Source: Hermatobates lingyangjiaoensis
Taxonomy: Eukaryota; Arthropoda; Insecta; Hemiptera; Hermatobatidae
DNA: 64,000 nucleotides
Direction: 5' to 3'
NCBI GenBank assembly: GCA_026182355.1
Contig: JAPFBL010000601.1
Span: forward strand, 1 to 64,000
Both the position numbers and the translations under genes were made by a program. The notes below the pieces were generated by a model. It was not told the origin of the DNA and made no database searches. It saw only the letters and a program-made list of their open reading frames with translations. Positions 42,163 to 54,226 of this stretch are shown piece after piece (positions within the stretch are counted from its first letter, which is position 1; each line of letters begins with the position of its first letter).

Positions 42163-43396
42163 CATTCAAAAACAACAAATAATTTGAATAATAGAATACC
42201 TATTAAGAGTCAAAAAGAGTCAATTATCCTTCAGAAGTGTAAGACATTTTCAAGAAGAGATTTGATTTTATTATAGATAGTCCTCACATTCAAAGCTTTG
42301 TTGGACAATATCTATTTGGATCTTGGTTTGGATTCGGTCCAACGAAATTGAAGTACCTGTTATTAACTGGTAGCAATTTAAAAAATCGTGAGTGGCCTAC
42401 ACTCAACTTTACTATAAGTAAACATATCAGACTTCTAAGGTATATAATATATAATGTCCCATTTAGGCATAATATAAATGTCTAAATGAGAGATGTTTAC
42501 TAATCTTTCATTCCTAGTACAGAAAGATAGTACTCTATCAATGTATATGCTTATTATTTTTGTGTAACACACCACTGCTCCATATAATATCATTAGTATA
42601 TTTTAGAATCAATATAGGAAAGTATCAGAAATTTATGTTCATTGAGGCTGATTTTTTACATGTAACACTTTTATTCTTCTCATATCTCATATAAGTCATT
42701 AAAAATTTTTTAATGAACCTCTAAACATCAATTCGTGTGAGTGGATTCACTCAAATAATACGTAAGTCAATGTAAATAAATGTATACAAACACAACATGT
42801 ATTGCAAGTAAACCATAATTTGTCCGGGATCAATATTCAGTTTGTATAGTTTTATTACCCGTAATTGAAATTGCATTAATTGTTTTTTATAAATTGTTAA
42901 TTTTCTCTCCAAATTATTTGCATAATATCAGTTTTTTTAATGAGCCGTTTAGCGTTAAAAAACGGGAAATGTACTTTTACATTATTTATGTAATTTTGAG
43001 AAAAGTTATCTCAAATTATTCTCTACTTATTAAAGTTCTATTTTTAGGTATGGTTTCATTTTGATCCGTCAAACAGTGTGGCTTGTATCACTTTCACAAG
43101 CTTTCAGACTGAATCATAAGTCAAGATTTTTGATTGAAAAAAAATAATTCCAATCGTTTTAAAATTCTAAGGATTTTGCTGTTATTGAATTTAGATATAA
43201 TGCTAAAATTTCAAGGCTCTAGAATTAGTAGTTTAGTAGAAAAAATTCTAACAACACATTTGGGCAAAAAAAGCGACTTGGGGTTCATCTACACTATGAA
43301 CCATATGTATGTAAAACATCAATTTAATCAATCAAAGATTCTGCTCTGTAGCGTATACAGAAACGTTTGGATTCACAGATACACACCATACACCAA

Positions 43397-43475
43397 CAAA
43401 GACATATACACACACGCACACAAACACACACACAAGCACACAAACACACACACAAGCACACAAACACACACACAT

Positions 43476-43510
<35 letters not shown>
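43397..43510 (+). repeat. (CA)n-rich microsatellite
   Basis: Interrupted then pure CA repeats. The 150-codon plus frame (43134-43586) and the Cys/Val-rich minus frame across it are repeat translations. Confidence 0.95.
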
Positions 43511-43518
<8 letters not shown>

Positions 43519-43548
43519 AGTTAGCTTCAGCTACTCAAAGGGACTACT

Positions 43549-43588
43549 TCTACCCGATGACGACGACTGTCGAAATATCGTTGTGAGT
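43549..43588 (+). ncRNA. Hammerhead-like motif, family J (ATAT), degenerate
   Basis: CCGATGA (core U4 changed to C), extra C, GACGACTGTC hairpin, GAAA, ATAT, C, then GTTGTGAG. It is followed by TTTTGTGTGTGTCTTTATTT and (TA)n, as in other copies. Confidence 0.45.
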
Positions 43589-44324
43589 CTTTTGTGTGTG
43601 TCTTTATTTGTTTTTCTCTTTCCTGTGTGAACTATATATATATATATATATATATGTATATGTATATATCATGGAAAAAAACTTCGTAAAACGACTTTTG
43701 GGACCTCAAAACAAGAATTCCTTGTTAAAATTTCGAGATCAATTTTTTTTATTATCACTGTACTTTACTCAGTAAAGTAAAAAAAGATATAAATAGAATT
43801 TAACTGGGTTTTGAATGATTTTGTATATTATTCATCATAATTTACAATACTTCATTGCCAAAAATTAAGTTTATTATTTTATAAGATTTCAATTTTTAGT
43901 TTTAAATGTCATGTTTTTAAATAAGAAAAGGAAGATTGTGTTTTTGTTAAACTATTTCGTGTGATTTATTTTCCTTCCATACACAGACAGAGTTGATTAC
44001 AGGGTGAATCAATTAACAGGTATCAATTAAAAATGGTTTCAACAATAACAGCGTTCACTTTTCTGAACAGTGAAATCAAGTCCATTGTAAAAAAAAAAAA
44101 AAAAAACGAGACTACTCTACAACTGTGTGAAATTCACAAATTGAGTTTTTTTTTTCAATTATTCTGTGTAAAACATCTTCTGCTCTATCAAAGTGAAATT
44201 CATAAAGAATTTTTACCTTGAATGCAGATTAAATTATCCTGGGGCTTTCACGAGTCTGCTTTTGTGAGAAAGCTGAAGAGTTTAAGGCCCATTCTTTGCA
44301 AACCAGGCACAAAGGTATCAATTT

Positions 44325-44415
44325 GTGGTATAAATAGGTAAGGTCCATTGAACCATTTCTATTAAATCATTGTTGTAAGGGAAATAAACACTTTGGACCA
44401 TACGATTAACTCTAC
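44325..44415 (-). pseudogene. Possible PLE N-terminal fragment
   Basis: The minus strand reads R-V-N-R-M-V-Q-S-V, then a gap, then T-L-P-I-Y-T-T-N, parallel to R-R-I-E-S-L and L-L-P-I-Y-T-K-I in the fragment at 18939. GTATAAATAGGTA is shared at the nucleotide level with 19008. Weak. Confidence 0.3.
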
Positions 44416-44536
44416 TAAACGTAAACTTATATTCAAATTACCTGATAATTGTTCAAATTAATTAAAGCAAATATTGACAAGATTATTATAAAATTATTAT
44501 GAAATGTTTAATTTCTAGTTCCTAGGTATTTCTTTC

Positions 44537-44537
<1 letters not shown>

Positions 44538-44577
<40 letters not shown>
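44538..44577 (+). repeat. (TA)n microsatellite
   Basis: Pure TA run. Confidence 0.95.
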
Positions 44578-44960
44578 TCAAAAAATTGAAACAAGCAAAT
44601 CAGTTAGTTTAATACTAGAGATGGTGCAACGTTATTAAGCATGCGTTTACCTTTTATTATTATTAGAATATACACTCCTTACCCGGTATGTTTTCCTCAT
44701 ATCTTGCTTGGTTTTAGAACTTGTCCATTCATTGTCAAAAGGTAAACTGAATGTTGTTCTACATTATAACATTAAAAATACTGTAAAAATCTTAAAAGAC
44801 TAGAAGGCCATAAAAATAGACTCTATCAGAGAACAAACTAACAAACTGACTTCAAAAATTAATAACTGAGAAATATAGTAGAAGACCTCTGCTTGAGAAC
44901 TGTAGACTTTTTATACGTATACTCGATTCACGGTTATTATTTTTGGTCTTTGGTCGATTC
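44578..44960. other. No recognised feature
   Basis: AT-rich lead-in to the minisatellite; no coding content. Confidence 0.4.
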
Positions 44961-44964
44961 TCCT

Positions 44965-45456
44965 CAGCTAAGGTCAGATAAGGTCTCATCAGGTAAGGTT
45001 AGATAAGGTCATGTCAGCTAAAGTCAGATAATGTATCGTCAGCTAAGGATGAATAAGGTTTCTTCAGCTAAGGTCAAACAAGGTCTCGGCAACTAAGGTC
45101 GGATATGGTTTCCTCTCGTAATGTCTTGTTAGCTAAGGTCAGATAAGGTCTCATGAGGTAAGGTTAGATAAAATCATGTCAGCTAAGATCAGATAATGTA
45201 TCGTCACCTAAGGTCAGAGGAGGTATCATCAGCTAAGGACGGATAAAGGTTTATCAGCTAAGGACAAATAAGGTCTCTTCAACTAAGGTCAGATATGGTT
45301 TCCTCATCTAAGGTATTGTTAGCTAAGGACAGATAATGTCTCGTCAGTGATGGTCAGACAAGGTCTAGTCAGCTAAGGTCAAAATCAGCTAATGCCAAAT
45401 AAGGTCTCGTCGCTAAGATCTTGTTAGCTAGGGTCAGATAAGGTCTCGTCAGCGTC
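44965..45456 (+). repeat. Degenerate 25-bp minisatellite, about 20 units
   Basis: The basic unit is close to AAGGTCTCRTCAGCT followed by AAGGTCAGAT. Units vary by substitutions (AATGTATCGTCAGCT, AAGGTTTCTTCAGCT) and occasional indels. Confidence 0.85.
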
Positions 45457-46785
45457 TCATTCACTAAAATGGTTTGTATGCGAAATATATTGGATTATCT
45501 CTTGTATCGGTGTACGGATGTTAAAAGGGTTGAGTTCGCAAAACAACCCTCAAGACAGTTTAAAATACTTAAGATTTAATATACTATGTCGTAACCAGAT
45601 CCTTATCTAATGCACTGGCCAAAACTTTCCTAGTAGTATCTTATTTGTCAGGATTGCTCTTTTACTTTAATGTAAAAAAAATATGCCACTTAGGTTTTTT
45701 TTTTTTGGAAAATAGTGATGTTTTGAGATAAGGTTGAGTATGACATTGGCATTTTAGGATAGTGGAACAGTGGTTAGGTCCCGGAGGGCATCCTTCAATT
45801 TGATGTCTGCTTGATTCCGAGACTATTTTAAGAAATAGCTCGCAACTGTCAGCACTTAGCTGTTTTAAGCCTGATTACTGGCTGAAAGTTCTCTAGGAAA
45901 AGTCGACTGGAAGTATAAATGGGTAGGCTTTTCTGGTGAAAGAGTGTTATTGGATGGGTCAAAATATATGGTTTTTGAGACGATGTGAAAGTTATGAATG
46001 CAGAAGGGCTTGATTAAAGCAAAGGTGTGCAGGGGAGGCAGTTGAAGAGCGATGACAGGGCAAGTGGGGGGATGAATTGGAGCAGAGGTGCCAGAGGCGG
46101 GGAAAGGGAGGTGTTGGCTAATTCTACCTGCCCCCCAGCCCCCCCGGTGTGGAGGGTGCTGGAGCGTGTCGTAACGCAAAACCTACCCCAACTAACCAGC
46201 ACTGGGGTACAGGCCTTCAACCAGTCACTCAGCCGAATCACTTGCGAAATATAACACAAATGTAAACAGACAACCAGTGTTGTCAGATTGTAATACTTCT
46301 AGCTTTACACTACTCGCATCAAGCATTACTACTATATCCTATTTGAAAACGACAACGTGCCAAAATACGATATTTCAAAAAAATAATTAAATGAAAAATA
46401 GAAATATCTGAAGTGGGCTACACTCAACTTTACTATAACTGCCTGTATAATGAAACACAGTGACAATCAATTTCATTTGGAATTATTTTTTATGTGGCTG
46501 TCATGCAGACTTAGTATAAAAAATACATACGTCTATATATGCATATAAATATTATAAACTCATGAATAATCAATTCAATGACTTAATTTATTTTATTGTA
46601 ACTATATACGCTGTAATTTTTATTTTTTGGTGCTCATAGAACAGAAGTGAACATCAAGGGCTCATATATTGAGTAGAAACCCATCCCCTTGCAGGTTAAA
46701 AACGTTAGCTCTTACGGTGATTTCTTTTTTATCAGATGTTTGGATATAACAACTCAGATCATTGTCTAAAATTGTTGCCCGAGTT
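45457..46785. other. No recognised gene; purine-biased GC-rich patch
   Basis: The plus strand at 45980-46170 is G/A-rich (GCAGGGGAGGCAGTTGAAGA, GAGGCGGGGAAAGGGAGGTG) and three overlapping frames of 75-104 codons result from the bias. GTGGGCTACACTCAACTTTA at 46413 is a family T end. Confidence 0.35.
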
Positions 46786-47156
46786 CTGTTCCCTTTACCA
46801 AATTGTTAAGGTATGCAGCTGTGTCAAAGCCCCGACTATTCGGGTTCCGAAGTAACTGTCTGTTCCCTTTACCAAATTGTTAAGGTATGCAGCAGGGTCA
46901 AAGCCCCGACTATTCGGGTTCCGAAGTAACTGTCTATTCCCTTTACCAAATTGTTAAGGTATGCAGCAGGGTCAAAGCCCCGACTATACGGGTTCCGAAG
47001 TAACTGTCTGTTCCCTTTACCAAATTGTTAAGGTATGCAGCAGGGTCAAAGCCCCGACTATTCGGGTTCCGAAGTAACTGTCTGTTCCCTTTACCAAATT
47101 GTTAAGGTTTTCAGCAGGGTCAAAGCTCCGACTATTCGGGTTCCGAAGTAACCGTC
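46786..47156 (+). repeat. 74-bp minisatellite, 5 copies
   Basis: Units start with CTGTTCCCTTTACCAAATTG at 46786, 46860, 46934, 47008 and 47082 and contain GTCAAAGCCCCGACTATTCG and GGTTCCGAAGTAACTGT. They are nearly identical except that the first has CTGTG for CAGGG and the last diverges at its end. Higher in G+C than the flanks. Confidence 0.95.
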
Positions 47157-47739
47157 TGTGACCTTCTAGCGCAGTACAGTCTCCGACTAAATGGATTGCA
47201 GTAAGGGCTTTTAAGTGTCGGCGTTAATAGTAACCAAGTCTTTTAAATCCTTGCCATTTTTAAAATATTATACTATTTTATCTAGTCAACAATCAAGATA
47301 TTTAGTATCGTATCAGAAAGTCTGAAAAAAAATGTTTAATAAACCCACAGATAGGTAGCACAACTAAAATAACTAAAAAGCTAAAAATAGTTGACAAAAT
47401 CTTTTATGACATACTATAATGATTACAAAAGAATTTAATTATGATGAGAGGTGAAATGTTTGAATAAAGAAGTTATGCAAATGAAAAAGGTTGGTGAATG
47501 ATTAGAATAAGAGTGAGTGGGTGACAGGTGAAGTAACGAGGACGGAGGTGGACTCCCAAGAAGGAAGAAGGTGGGTGTTTGAGGGCGTTGTACCGTGGAG
47601 AAATGTCCCACCTTGCCACTTGAACCGACCTGGGGGACTCCAAACAAAAAACTCTCTGAGTCACCCGTGAAGCCGACACGATGCAGACGCTAAGTATTAA
47701 TGTAACAGTCTATAGCTGTTATTATCTCTATTTATAAAA
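47157..47739. other. No recognised gene
   Basis: AT-rich, then a purine-rich patch at 47450-47620 whose minus frames (68-70 codons) show no family features. Confidence 0.35.
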
Positions 47740-48080
47740 CAAAACTATAATTTATCGGGACTCGGTCAGTTCTTCAGGTTCAAATTAAACTCTCATTGCC
47801 AACGTTTCGGTTCTTTGTTTAAAACCTTTTTCATTGGCAGAAGTATAAATGTTGAAACAGAAAAACTAAGTATTACATTAAAAATTATTTTACAAAGAAA
47901 AATAGTATGTGGATTTTAACAACAACTGTAGTCTGAATGAACATTCAAACTACATTCAAAATGTATACTTTTGCCTATGAAAAAGAATTTAAATAAAGAC
48001 CGAAACGTTGGCAATGAGAGTTTAATTTGAACCTGAAAAACTGGTCGAGTCCCGATTAACTATATTTTTGTTTCTATTCC
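47740..48080. mobile_element. Hammerhead-like palindrome, family D variant
   Basis: The left arm AATTTATCGGGACTCGGTCA and right arm GGTCGAGTCCCGATTAACTA are mirrored, as are AAATTAAACTCTCATTGCCA and its complement. Minus 47840-47796: TGCC, AATGAAA (decayed CUGAUGA), GGTT/AACC, GAAA, ACGT, T and GGCA. The plus arm at 47972-48014 is similar. The right end has TTTCTATTCCACGGTC. Confidence 0.75.
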
Positions 48081-48102
48081 ACGGTCAATACTATTATCAA
48101 TA

Positions 48103-49320
48103 TCTATTTATAAAGTTCGTGAGTTTGTTTGTTTATTTGTTCACCCATTTTCCGTAGAGATAGAGACCTGCAATTAAATATATATCATCTGTTACATGGA
48201 TAATGTTAATTAAAAGAAAATTATCGCTATATTCCCAAAATTTGAGCCAGAGTAGCAAGTCTTTTGCGTGTTCACCGATGACGGTAGTGCAAATGTATCT
48301 CTATATATTCAAAGTTCATGAGTTTGTTTGTTTGTTTGTTCATCCATTTTCCGTAGAGATAGAGACCTTAAATTAAATATATATTATTTATTACCTGAAC
48401 AATGTTAAATAAAAGAAAATGATCACTATATTTTCAAAATTGGAGCCAGGGTAGCAAGTGTCTTGCGTGCGACAGTACTGCGAATGTATTGTATATAAAG
48501 TAAAACAAATTATTTTTTAATTTAATATTTGCGTAACATAAACACTCGTAATAAACTAAAAGCATGGAGCTAGGGTAGCCCACTGGCTTGCGTGAATTCC
48601 AAATTTGACAATATAAAAAATGGCAATAAAGAAAAAGCATGGATGCAGGGTCGCCAGTCACTTATGTGCTCGCCGATGATAGTAGTGAAAATATGTTATA
48701 TATAAATGTAGCAAAAAAAATAATTTGATTTAAAATTTGCGAAATATAAACACTGATAATTAAATAAAGGCATGGAGCAAGAGTAGCCCAAAGGCTTGCG
48801 TGCTCGCTGATGACAGTAGTGCAAATGTATTATGAATAAATGCAACAAATTTATAATAAACTACTAAATTAGAGGTTAAAAATGAATAATTTTTGATGAA
48901 CACAACTGTCAGATAAAATACGAATGTCCTAAGGTAATATTATAAAGAACACATTCCTTTCATTTAATGTTATTTTATGTTAGTTAAATAAATTGAATAT
49001 TTCAATTTATAAGTTTTGTTTGTTTTAAATAAATTTGATTGTGTATATAACATGAATTGATGTTTTATTTATTTATGTTTTAAAATAATTTTTTTTACTT
49101 TTAAATTTTTATTTTGCTAAATATACTTACTGTGTATATATATATTGAATCATGTTAAGAATACTATATCAAAAGCTTGAGCCATATAAGAATCTGTTTC
49201 TGTGCCTTAATAACAAGAAATAACAATTACAATTATCCCTGTTAATCATGTTCAATGAATTTATTTCAATAACTATTGTTATAATTTCTGAGTGACACAA
49301 AGGGTCACGCGTAGTCTAGT
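48103..49320 (+). mobile_element. Helitron-like non-autonomous candidate with internal repeats
   Basis: It begins ATTTATAAAGTTCGTGAGTT with GTTTGTTTATTTGTTCACCC, a start common in arthropod rolling-circle elements, and is repeated once at 48305. GCTTGCGTGCTCGCTGATGA-like blocks recur at 48255, 48465, 48590 and 48795. The far end GGGTCACGCGTAGTCTAGT (49302-49320) resembles the hairpin-plus-CTAG terminus of Helitrons. There is no Rep/helicase. Boundaries are approximate. Confidence 0.4.
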
Positions 49321-49382
49321 TATATATAAATGTAAGCAATACACCAAAATTGTTATTGTAATAGTCCTAATTGTATTAACAT

Positions 49383-49500
49383 GAATGAATGAATGAATGA
49401 AAAATTGTTTTATTGAGGGCTACAGCCCAAAGTTTACATTACTGGGGTAGCCGTATAGTAGAGACTAAGGCTTCTTCCCTCTTGCACAATATTTGAAACC
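49383..49500 (-). repeat. LINE 3' end with (ATTC)n tail, inverted
   Basis: (GAAT)n then TTTTATTGAGGGCTACAGCC and CTGGGGTAGCCGTATAG is the complement of the LINE end at 8755-8880. It may have provided the 3' recognition sequence of an unknown LINE. Confidence 0.6.
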
Positions 49501-49737
49501 TTACAGCTACTTACAACTACAGATAATTTGCTAACAATAATTATAATAAAAAGTAATAGTAATTGTCAATATCCTATAAACCATAATATGATACTATGGA
49601 CTAATAATGTTAAAAACTAATAATATTAAATATAATAATAGTGATTATAAAAAAATAAAAATGATTTATCACAGTAATGCTAATAATAAATAATAGTAAT
49701 AATAAATAATAATAATATAGTATAAAATAATAATTGT
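49501..49737 (+). repeat. AAT/TAATA-rich low-complexity tract
   Basis: AT-rich with many AATAAT repeats; no other content. Confidence 0.6.
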
Positions 49738-50040
49738 AGGGTAAAAAGCTAATGAAATGGTCTCCACATATAAAAATTTAATGGCATAAACAATGCGTTT
49801 TGAACACGTAGTGTTCTTCCTCAGGCATTAACTAAGGGTGTGTGTCTGTGGTACAACTGTACCAGACACTCACAGTGTCAGTTGTACCACAGACACTCAC
49901 CCTTAGTTAATGCCTGAGGAAGAACACTACGTGTTCGAAACGCATTGTTTATACCATTAAATTTTCATATGTAGAGACCATTTCCTTAGCTTTTTACCCT
50001 TCAATGAGTAAATACCATATAATAACTGATTGCACTACGT
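49738..50040. mobile_element. Hammerhead-like palindrome, family B
   Basis: Arms begin AGGGTAAAAAGCTAATGAAA (49739) and end with its complement near 49998. Minus motif 49830-49786, plus motif 49909-49955: CTGAGGA, extra A, GAACAC/GTGTTC, GAAA, ACGCAT/ATGCGT (one base off the palindrome), T. The distal end GAGTAAATACCATATAATAA follows. Confidence 0.8.
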
Positions 50041-50747
50041 TAGATAATATTATTTATAATCATTATAACAATATTAATAATGTGTGTTTATTAATAGTTA
50101 TTTTGAAGTAGTAATATCAGTCGTAGAGTGAGGAGTAGCTAGGGTCATGTAAGGTCATTTTCTAAGTGCGTCGCCTCTGTTATGTCTGGAGACTTTCTGT
50201 CAGGGCACTGGGCCTTGTGCCTCCTCTGCCGCAACCAGAGACTTTACTCTCCTATTCGAGAGATCATTTTCTTCTTGGATGTCCTGAGTCATGAGTTCTT
50301 TTATCTCTGTAACCATTGAGTTAGAGGAACCTGTATTGTTTCGATCTTCCTTCCTTCCCAACCGGCGAACACACCTGGAGAGGCGCTCCACTTTGACCTT
50401 ATATTAACATGTTTTTAGACCTAAGGAAGACATAAATATATGTCAAAACACATCGGCGAAGAAAGCATTTTAAATCCAGGCCTATATCCACAAAAATCTT
50501 ATAACTTATGAAAACGGAATATTTTTGAAGATTCTGTTAAATGATTTCATCAAGAACTTCATTCAATGATTGCTTAAAAATGACGTTTGTAGTGCTTCTC
50601 TAAAGCTTGAACGTCGTATGGGTTGAGAGGTCATGCACGCAAAGAGCAAATTAATTGCATGTTTTCATATTTATAGAGAGAAAGGAACAAATCGAGTTAG
50701 AATTAATATTTTATTTAGGGATTCCAAGAATTACATGTTCACATAAA
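50041..50747. other. No recognised gene; family C trace
   Basis: GACATAAATATATGTCAAAA at 50429 is helix II of family C with decayed flanks (CTAAGGA, CACATCGGCGA). The 63-codon frame at 50200 (minus) has no family features. Confidence 0.4.
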
Positions 50748-51520
50748 AAAAAAAAAGTTTAATATGAAACTAACAACGCGTTTCAAAAACTTAGTGCTGT
50801 ACTTCAGGTTAACATCTGCCTTGTTGGGAGTCGATCTACGGCCAGAGCTCTCCAAATTATGGCCCGCCACATACTTTTATCCGGCCCAACAAACAAATCC
50901 GTGTGTGGTAAGATTGAAAAAATAATTTTTTTTCATCGCTTAACCATTCAAAGCTTGGGCTGCTGACTGGTGGCGCTAAACCCGAGTCAGTTTCCCTCTC
51001 TCGCGATAGTATCACGCACAGATACTGATTTTAATGAAATTTTGAAGTCAAAACGACAGTATCATTCGTCACATTAATTTCATTTTATAAAACTCAAGGC
51101 AGGAATCTGTATAGCTTACCCTGATTTCTCCAACAAGATATGTTTTAATTTTTCTATGTTTATACTCTAATATTTGAGGAAATTAAATTACAGGCACTAA
51201 CTTTTTTTTTTATTTATTCCTTCAGCCCGCGTAAATGTGGGATATAATGTATTAATATATAATGTGGCCCTTACATTGAAAAGTTTGGAGACCCTTGATC
51301 TATGTGATTGAGGTGGAAAAGACTGACTCAGTCTTTTGAATTAATTTTTACTTACACAATCCCGTAGACCTACTCTCAACAGAGCAGATATCAACCTGAA
51401 GAAGAACACTGAGTGTTCGAAACGCTTAGTTAGATTCATATTAAACTTTCTTTCTGTGAAGACGTAATTCTTGAAATCCCCAAATTTGAGTAAATACCAC
51501 AGTATAACAGATTGCACAAA
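50748..51520. mobile_element. Hammerhead-like palindrome, family B variant, with hAT insertion
   Basis: The left arm (AAGTTTAATATGAAACTAAC...CTTCAGGTTAACATCTGC...GATCTACGG) and right arm (CCGTAGACC...CAGATATCAACCTGAAG...TTCATATTAAACTTTC) are inverted. Minus motif 50812-50771: TAAC, CTGAAGT, GAAA, ACGCGT, T, GTTA. Plus motif 51392-51433: CAAC, CTGAAGA, extra A, GAACAC/GTGTTC, GAAA, ACGCTT, A-GTT. A hAT MITE sits between the arms. Confidence 0.75.
50843..51297. mobile_element. hAT-type MITE nested in the family B palindrome
   Basis: Ends CAGAGCTCTCCAAATTATGG and AAAGTTTGGAGACCCTTG form imperfect inverted repeats typical of hAT MITEs, with GGCCCGCC and GGCCC subterminally. The flanks TCTACGGC and ATCTATGT share TCTAYG in a shifted register, consistent with a decayed 8-bp duplication. 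Confidence 0.7.
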
Positions 51521-52465
51521 TAATGAATTAAAGTTTCATCCAAAACTCATTTTAAAAATTAAATATTATTATTTTTAACTTGGAAATAATATAGCTGTTA
51601 GCATAATATAACTAAACAACTTCCTATGACAATGTTACATGATTTATTTATCAAATTAAATGTTGGAATAATTAATATTGTTCAACAATAGTTGGAAATC
51701 TTCTCATGGCTAATTTAAATCTTTCGGATTATTTGTTTTCTCAACTATTGTTTAGCTGTTATCCTCATTTACAATCTCCGACTGTTGACCAGAGGTGAAT
51801 CCATTGACCTTGAGGATGGCGATTTGGGTTTTTAACTGGTCTACCATGTAGGTGATTCTCCTAGAGATTAGCATTACAGACTGTCTTTAGATCTTGTTTT
51901 AATCTATAATCAACGTAATGAAAATTTATGGCAACTCTTTGGAATCAATTATCTTCTGTTGAAATCAAATATACTTTGTTGCTTATATAAACTTCGTAAA
52001 CTGTTACATTGTGTATCTATAATTTAGTTTAATGCACGAAGTATTATAATTTAGTTCAAGTTAATAGTAATATTACTGATGCACGTTTGATAATTACATT
52101 AAGTGAGTTATGTATAATAATCATTAGAATGTAATATTTATAATTTAAAATAGTAAAATCTATTACAACTCCCTCTTAATTGCACATTGTTTTTTTTTAC
52201 AAAAATACAGTAATACTAAGTAAAAGTAATTACAAAAAAAATTACGAAAAGTACTTTTATTGCTGTTTTCAACATAACTTTTTAAGATTATAATTTCTTT
52301 CATTTTATTTATTCTCATACTCAAATTTTCTGTATGTTTCTGTCATTTGCTACTTGAAATGTATGTAATTTATGCTTCTTTGAATCAATTATCTTCTTTG
52401 AAATATATATATACTTTGATATTTAATAAATCGTAACACTAGAACATGGTAATACCACTAGATAC
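51521..52465. other. No recognised feature
   Basis: AT-rich DNA, no coding or element signatures. Confidence 0.4.
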
Positions 52466-52505
52466 TCACGAGTACTATATTTCGATGTCCTCGTCTTCAG
52501 GAATA
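52466..52505 (-). ncRNA. Hammerhead-like motif, family J
   Basis: Minus strand: CTGAAGA, extra C, GAGGACATC as a weak helix II, GAAA, ATAT, A, GTACTCGTGAG. Helix I pairing is poor, so it is likely decayed. Confidence 0.4.
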
Positions 52506-52939
52506 TTACTGAGCACGTTGAATCTCCAAAGGCATGATAATCAAGACTGTTACTTCGTTTCGAACTTAGAAGCACTCAACCTGTAGCACAATTTTTTTTC
52601 GGAGGAAAGGTAGTACTAGGGAAAGAATAAAGAGATAAAACAAGATAAAAATTTAGTGTTCAATAAAGATATAATTTTTCAATTATTTCATACTAAAATT
52701 ATTTTCATTTCTAATTAAATGAGTACTTGTATAATACTAAACTTAATAAAAAAATATATCTACATGTATATATACTATAAAATCGGAAAGACGATTGAAA
52801 TTGGACATATACAAGGAAAAGTTCAAAATGGAAGAAAAGTAACCCACAGAGTAAAAAAAACACATCTTTTAACTCAGGGTTATAACCTTTTTGGGCAGCA
52901 AAACTTTTGGGTTACCTTTTGTTGCGTCTTCGGCGTGCT

Positions 52940-53019
52940 TGCCGAAGCCTTTCTCTTTTTTCTCTTGAAGACGGATTTTCCAAAAATTGTAGTTAGTAAG
53001 TGTGTTTCATTCGATATGC
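52940..53019 (+). mobile_element. Family I hammerhead-like trace
   Basis: TCTTGAAGACGGATTTTCCA then AAAATTGTAGTTAGTAAGTG at 52962-53000 parallels the family I motif and its GTAAGTGTGTTT tail; GAAA is lost. The SINE body begins right after it. The 123-codon frame over this junction is composite and not a gene. Confidence 0.5.
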
Positions 53020-53278
53020 ACCTGGCCCTTGATTTATTCACGCGGGAGGTGAATAAATCTGAGTACGGTGTCCCTCAGAGAGGACGTTAAGCCGTTGGTT
53101 GTGAGCCTGTACAATATCACGGTATTCGTTAAAGATCTCTATTCTAAATACACTTGAGATAGGCAGAATTTAGGACTGCCAGTCTAGGATCGATCTTCAT
53201 TGCTGTGGTATCATAAAGAGCGAAAATTCGACCTCGTAGGTTCTTTTATGAGACTGCCGCTTCAATGATATCCTAAAT
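53020..53278 (+). mobile_element. SINE body and tail type 1, head truncated
   Basis: It starts inside the head at CACCTGGCCCTTGATTTATT, followed by the body (GAGGACGTTAAGCCGTTGGT) and a decayed type 1 tail. The 5' part was replaced by the adjoining family I sequence. Confidence 0.8.
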
Positions 53279-54226
53279 CAAATCAGCTTTATTGTGTTCA
53301 AAACTACGGGACACAGTCTTTATATCACTGTCTTAGAGACCGTTCTGTCTGTCCAACATAATACGATCCAATGTTCTGCATTTACCTACAGGAGTTCAGA
53401 ATACTGACTTGTGACTTGTCAGGAGGGTTACTATCCGAAAACTACTCCATACTGAGTACTACTCCATATTTTCAAGCTATCCTTTCGGCATACACTTGTT
53501 TTCCTTCAACTTGAAAAGTCATCCACGTAAAATTTAAAAGTGGAATTACTTTGTGGGCTATATAAACTAACTACCATATATTGCAGCTTCTTTGTAATTT
53601 TGTATCAATCTTTTAAACCAGCTATTCACAAAGGGGTCCATGTAGACCCCTGGAGGTCTATGGGACTTCATAGGGGGGTCCATGATCACCAAGGGGTCTA
53701 TTGAGAGTCTATGAATGTCTCTTTAGTAAAAAATAAATTTATAAATAAAAAATAAAAATAATAAAAATAAATGAATAAATAAATAAATAAAATTAACATA
53801 ATAATATTAATAATAATAAATAAAATAATATTTATAAATGAATATTAAGGTATTCGTATTGTAATAAAAATAATAAGTAAATATAAACTAGATTTGGGGA
53901 GGAAGTGAGCATGAATAATGAAAAAGTATGTTTTGATAACTTATAAAATAGGTCCAATGTTTTGATATCAGAGTTTAATTCCGAAATTAAAACCCCCCAC
54001 CATACCACCTACTAGAGTTGGGAATTAGTTGATTGAAATTACTGTAATATTATTTGTTTTATTTATTATTATTATGATTTCCATGGACTTTAATATATAG
54101 ATATAATTATTGATATTTCAGTTTCTTTCTTCTTTACAGTTGCCCCTCATTTTCCTATTACTATGTGTTTTAAAATGAGTCGTCTGTGGTAGCCATTAAA
54201 CACACACACACACAATTAGATGTATA

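Larger units (their letters stand above)
42390..43785 (-). mobile_element. Family T, copy 2, inverted
   Basis: Collinear in reverse with 11885-13410. The end CTACACTCAACTTTACTATA is at 42400, the other end ACTTTACTCAGTAAAGTA near 43756. The interior includes the complement of TTGAAATTTTAGCATTATAT and a single relative of the 170-bp unit at 43250-43386. A (CA)n tract replaces the (TG)n of copy 1, and a family J hammerhead-like element sits in it at 43549-43588. Confidence 0.65.

Noticed and set aside
43134..43586. 150-codon frame with Thr/His repeats
   Set aside because: It spans family T DNA, a (CA)n tract and a hammerhead-like motif, so it is composite repeat sequence.
52719..53090. 123-codon frame
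   Set aside because: It runs from AT-rich DNA through a family I trace into a SINE; no protein family fits.
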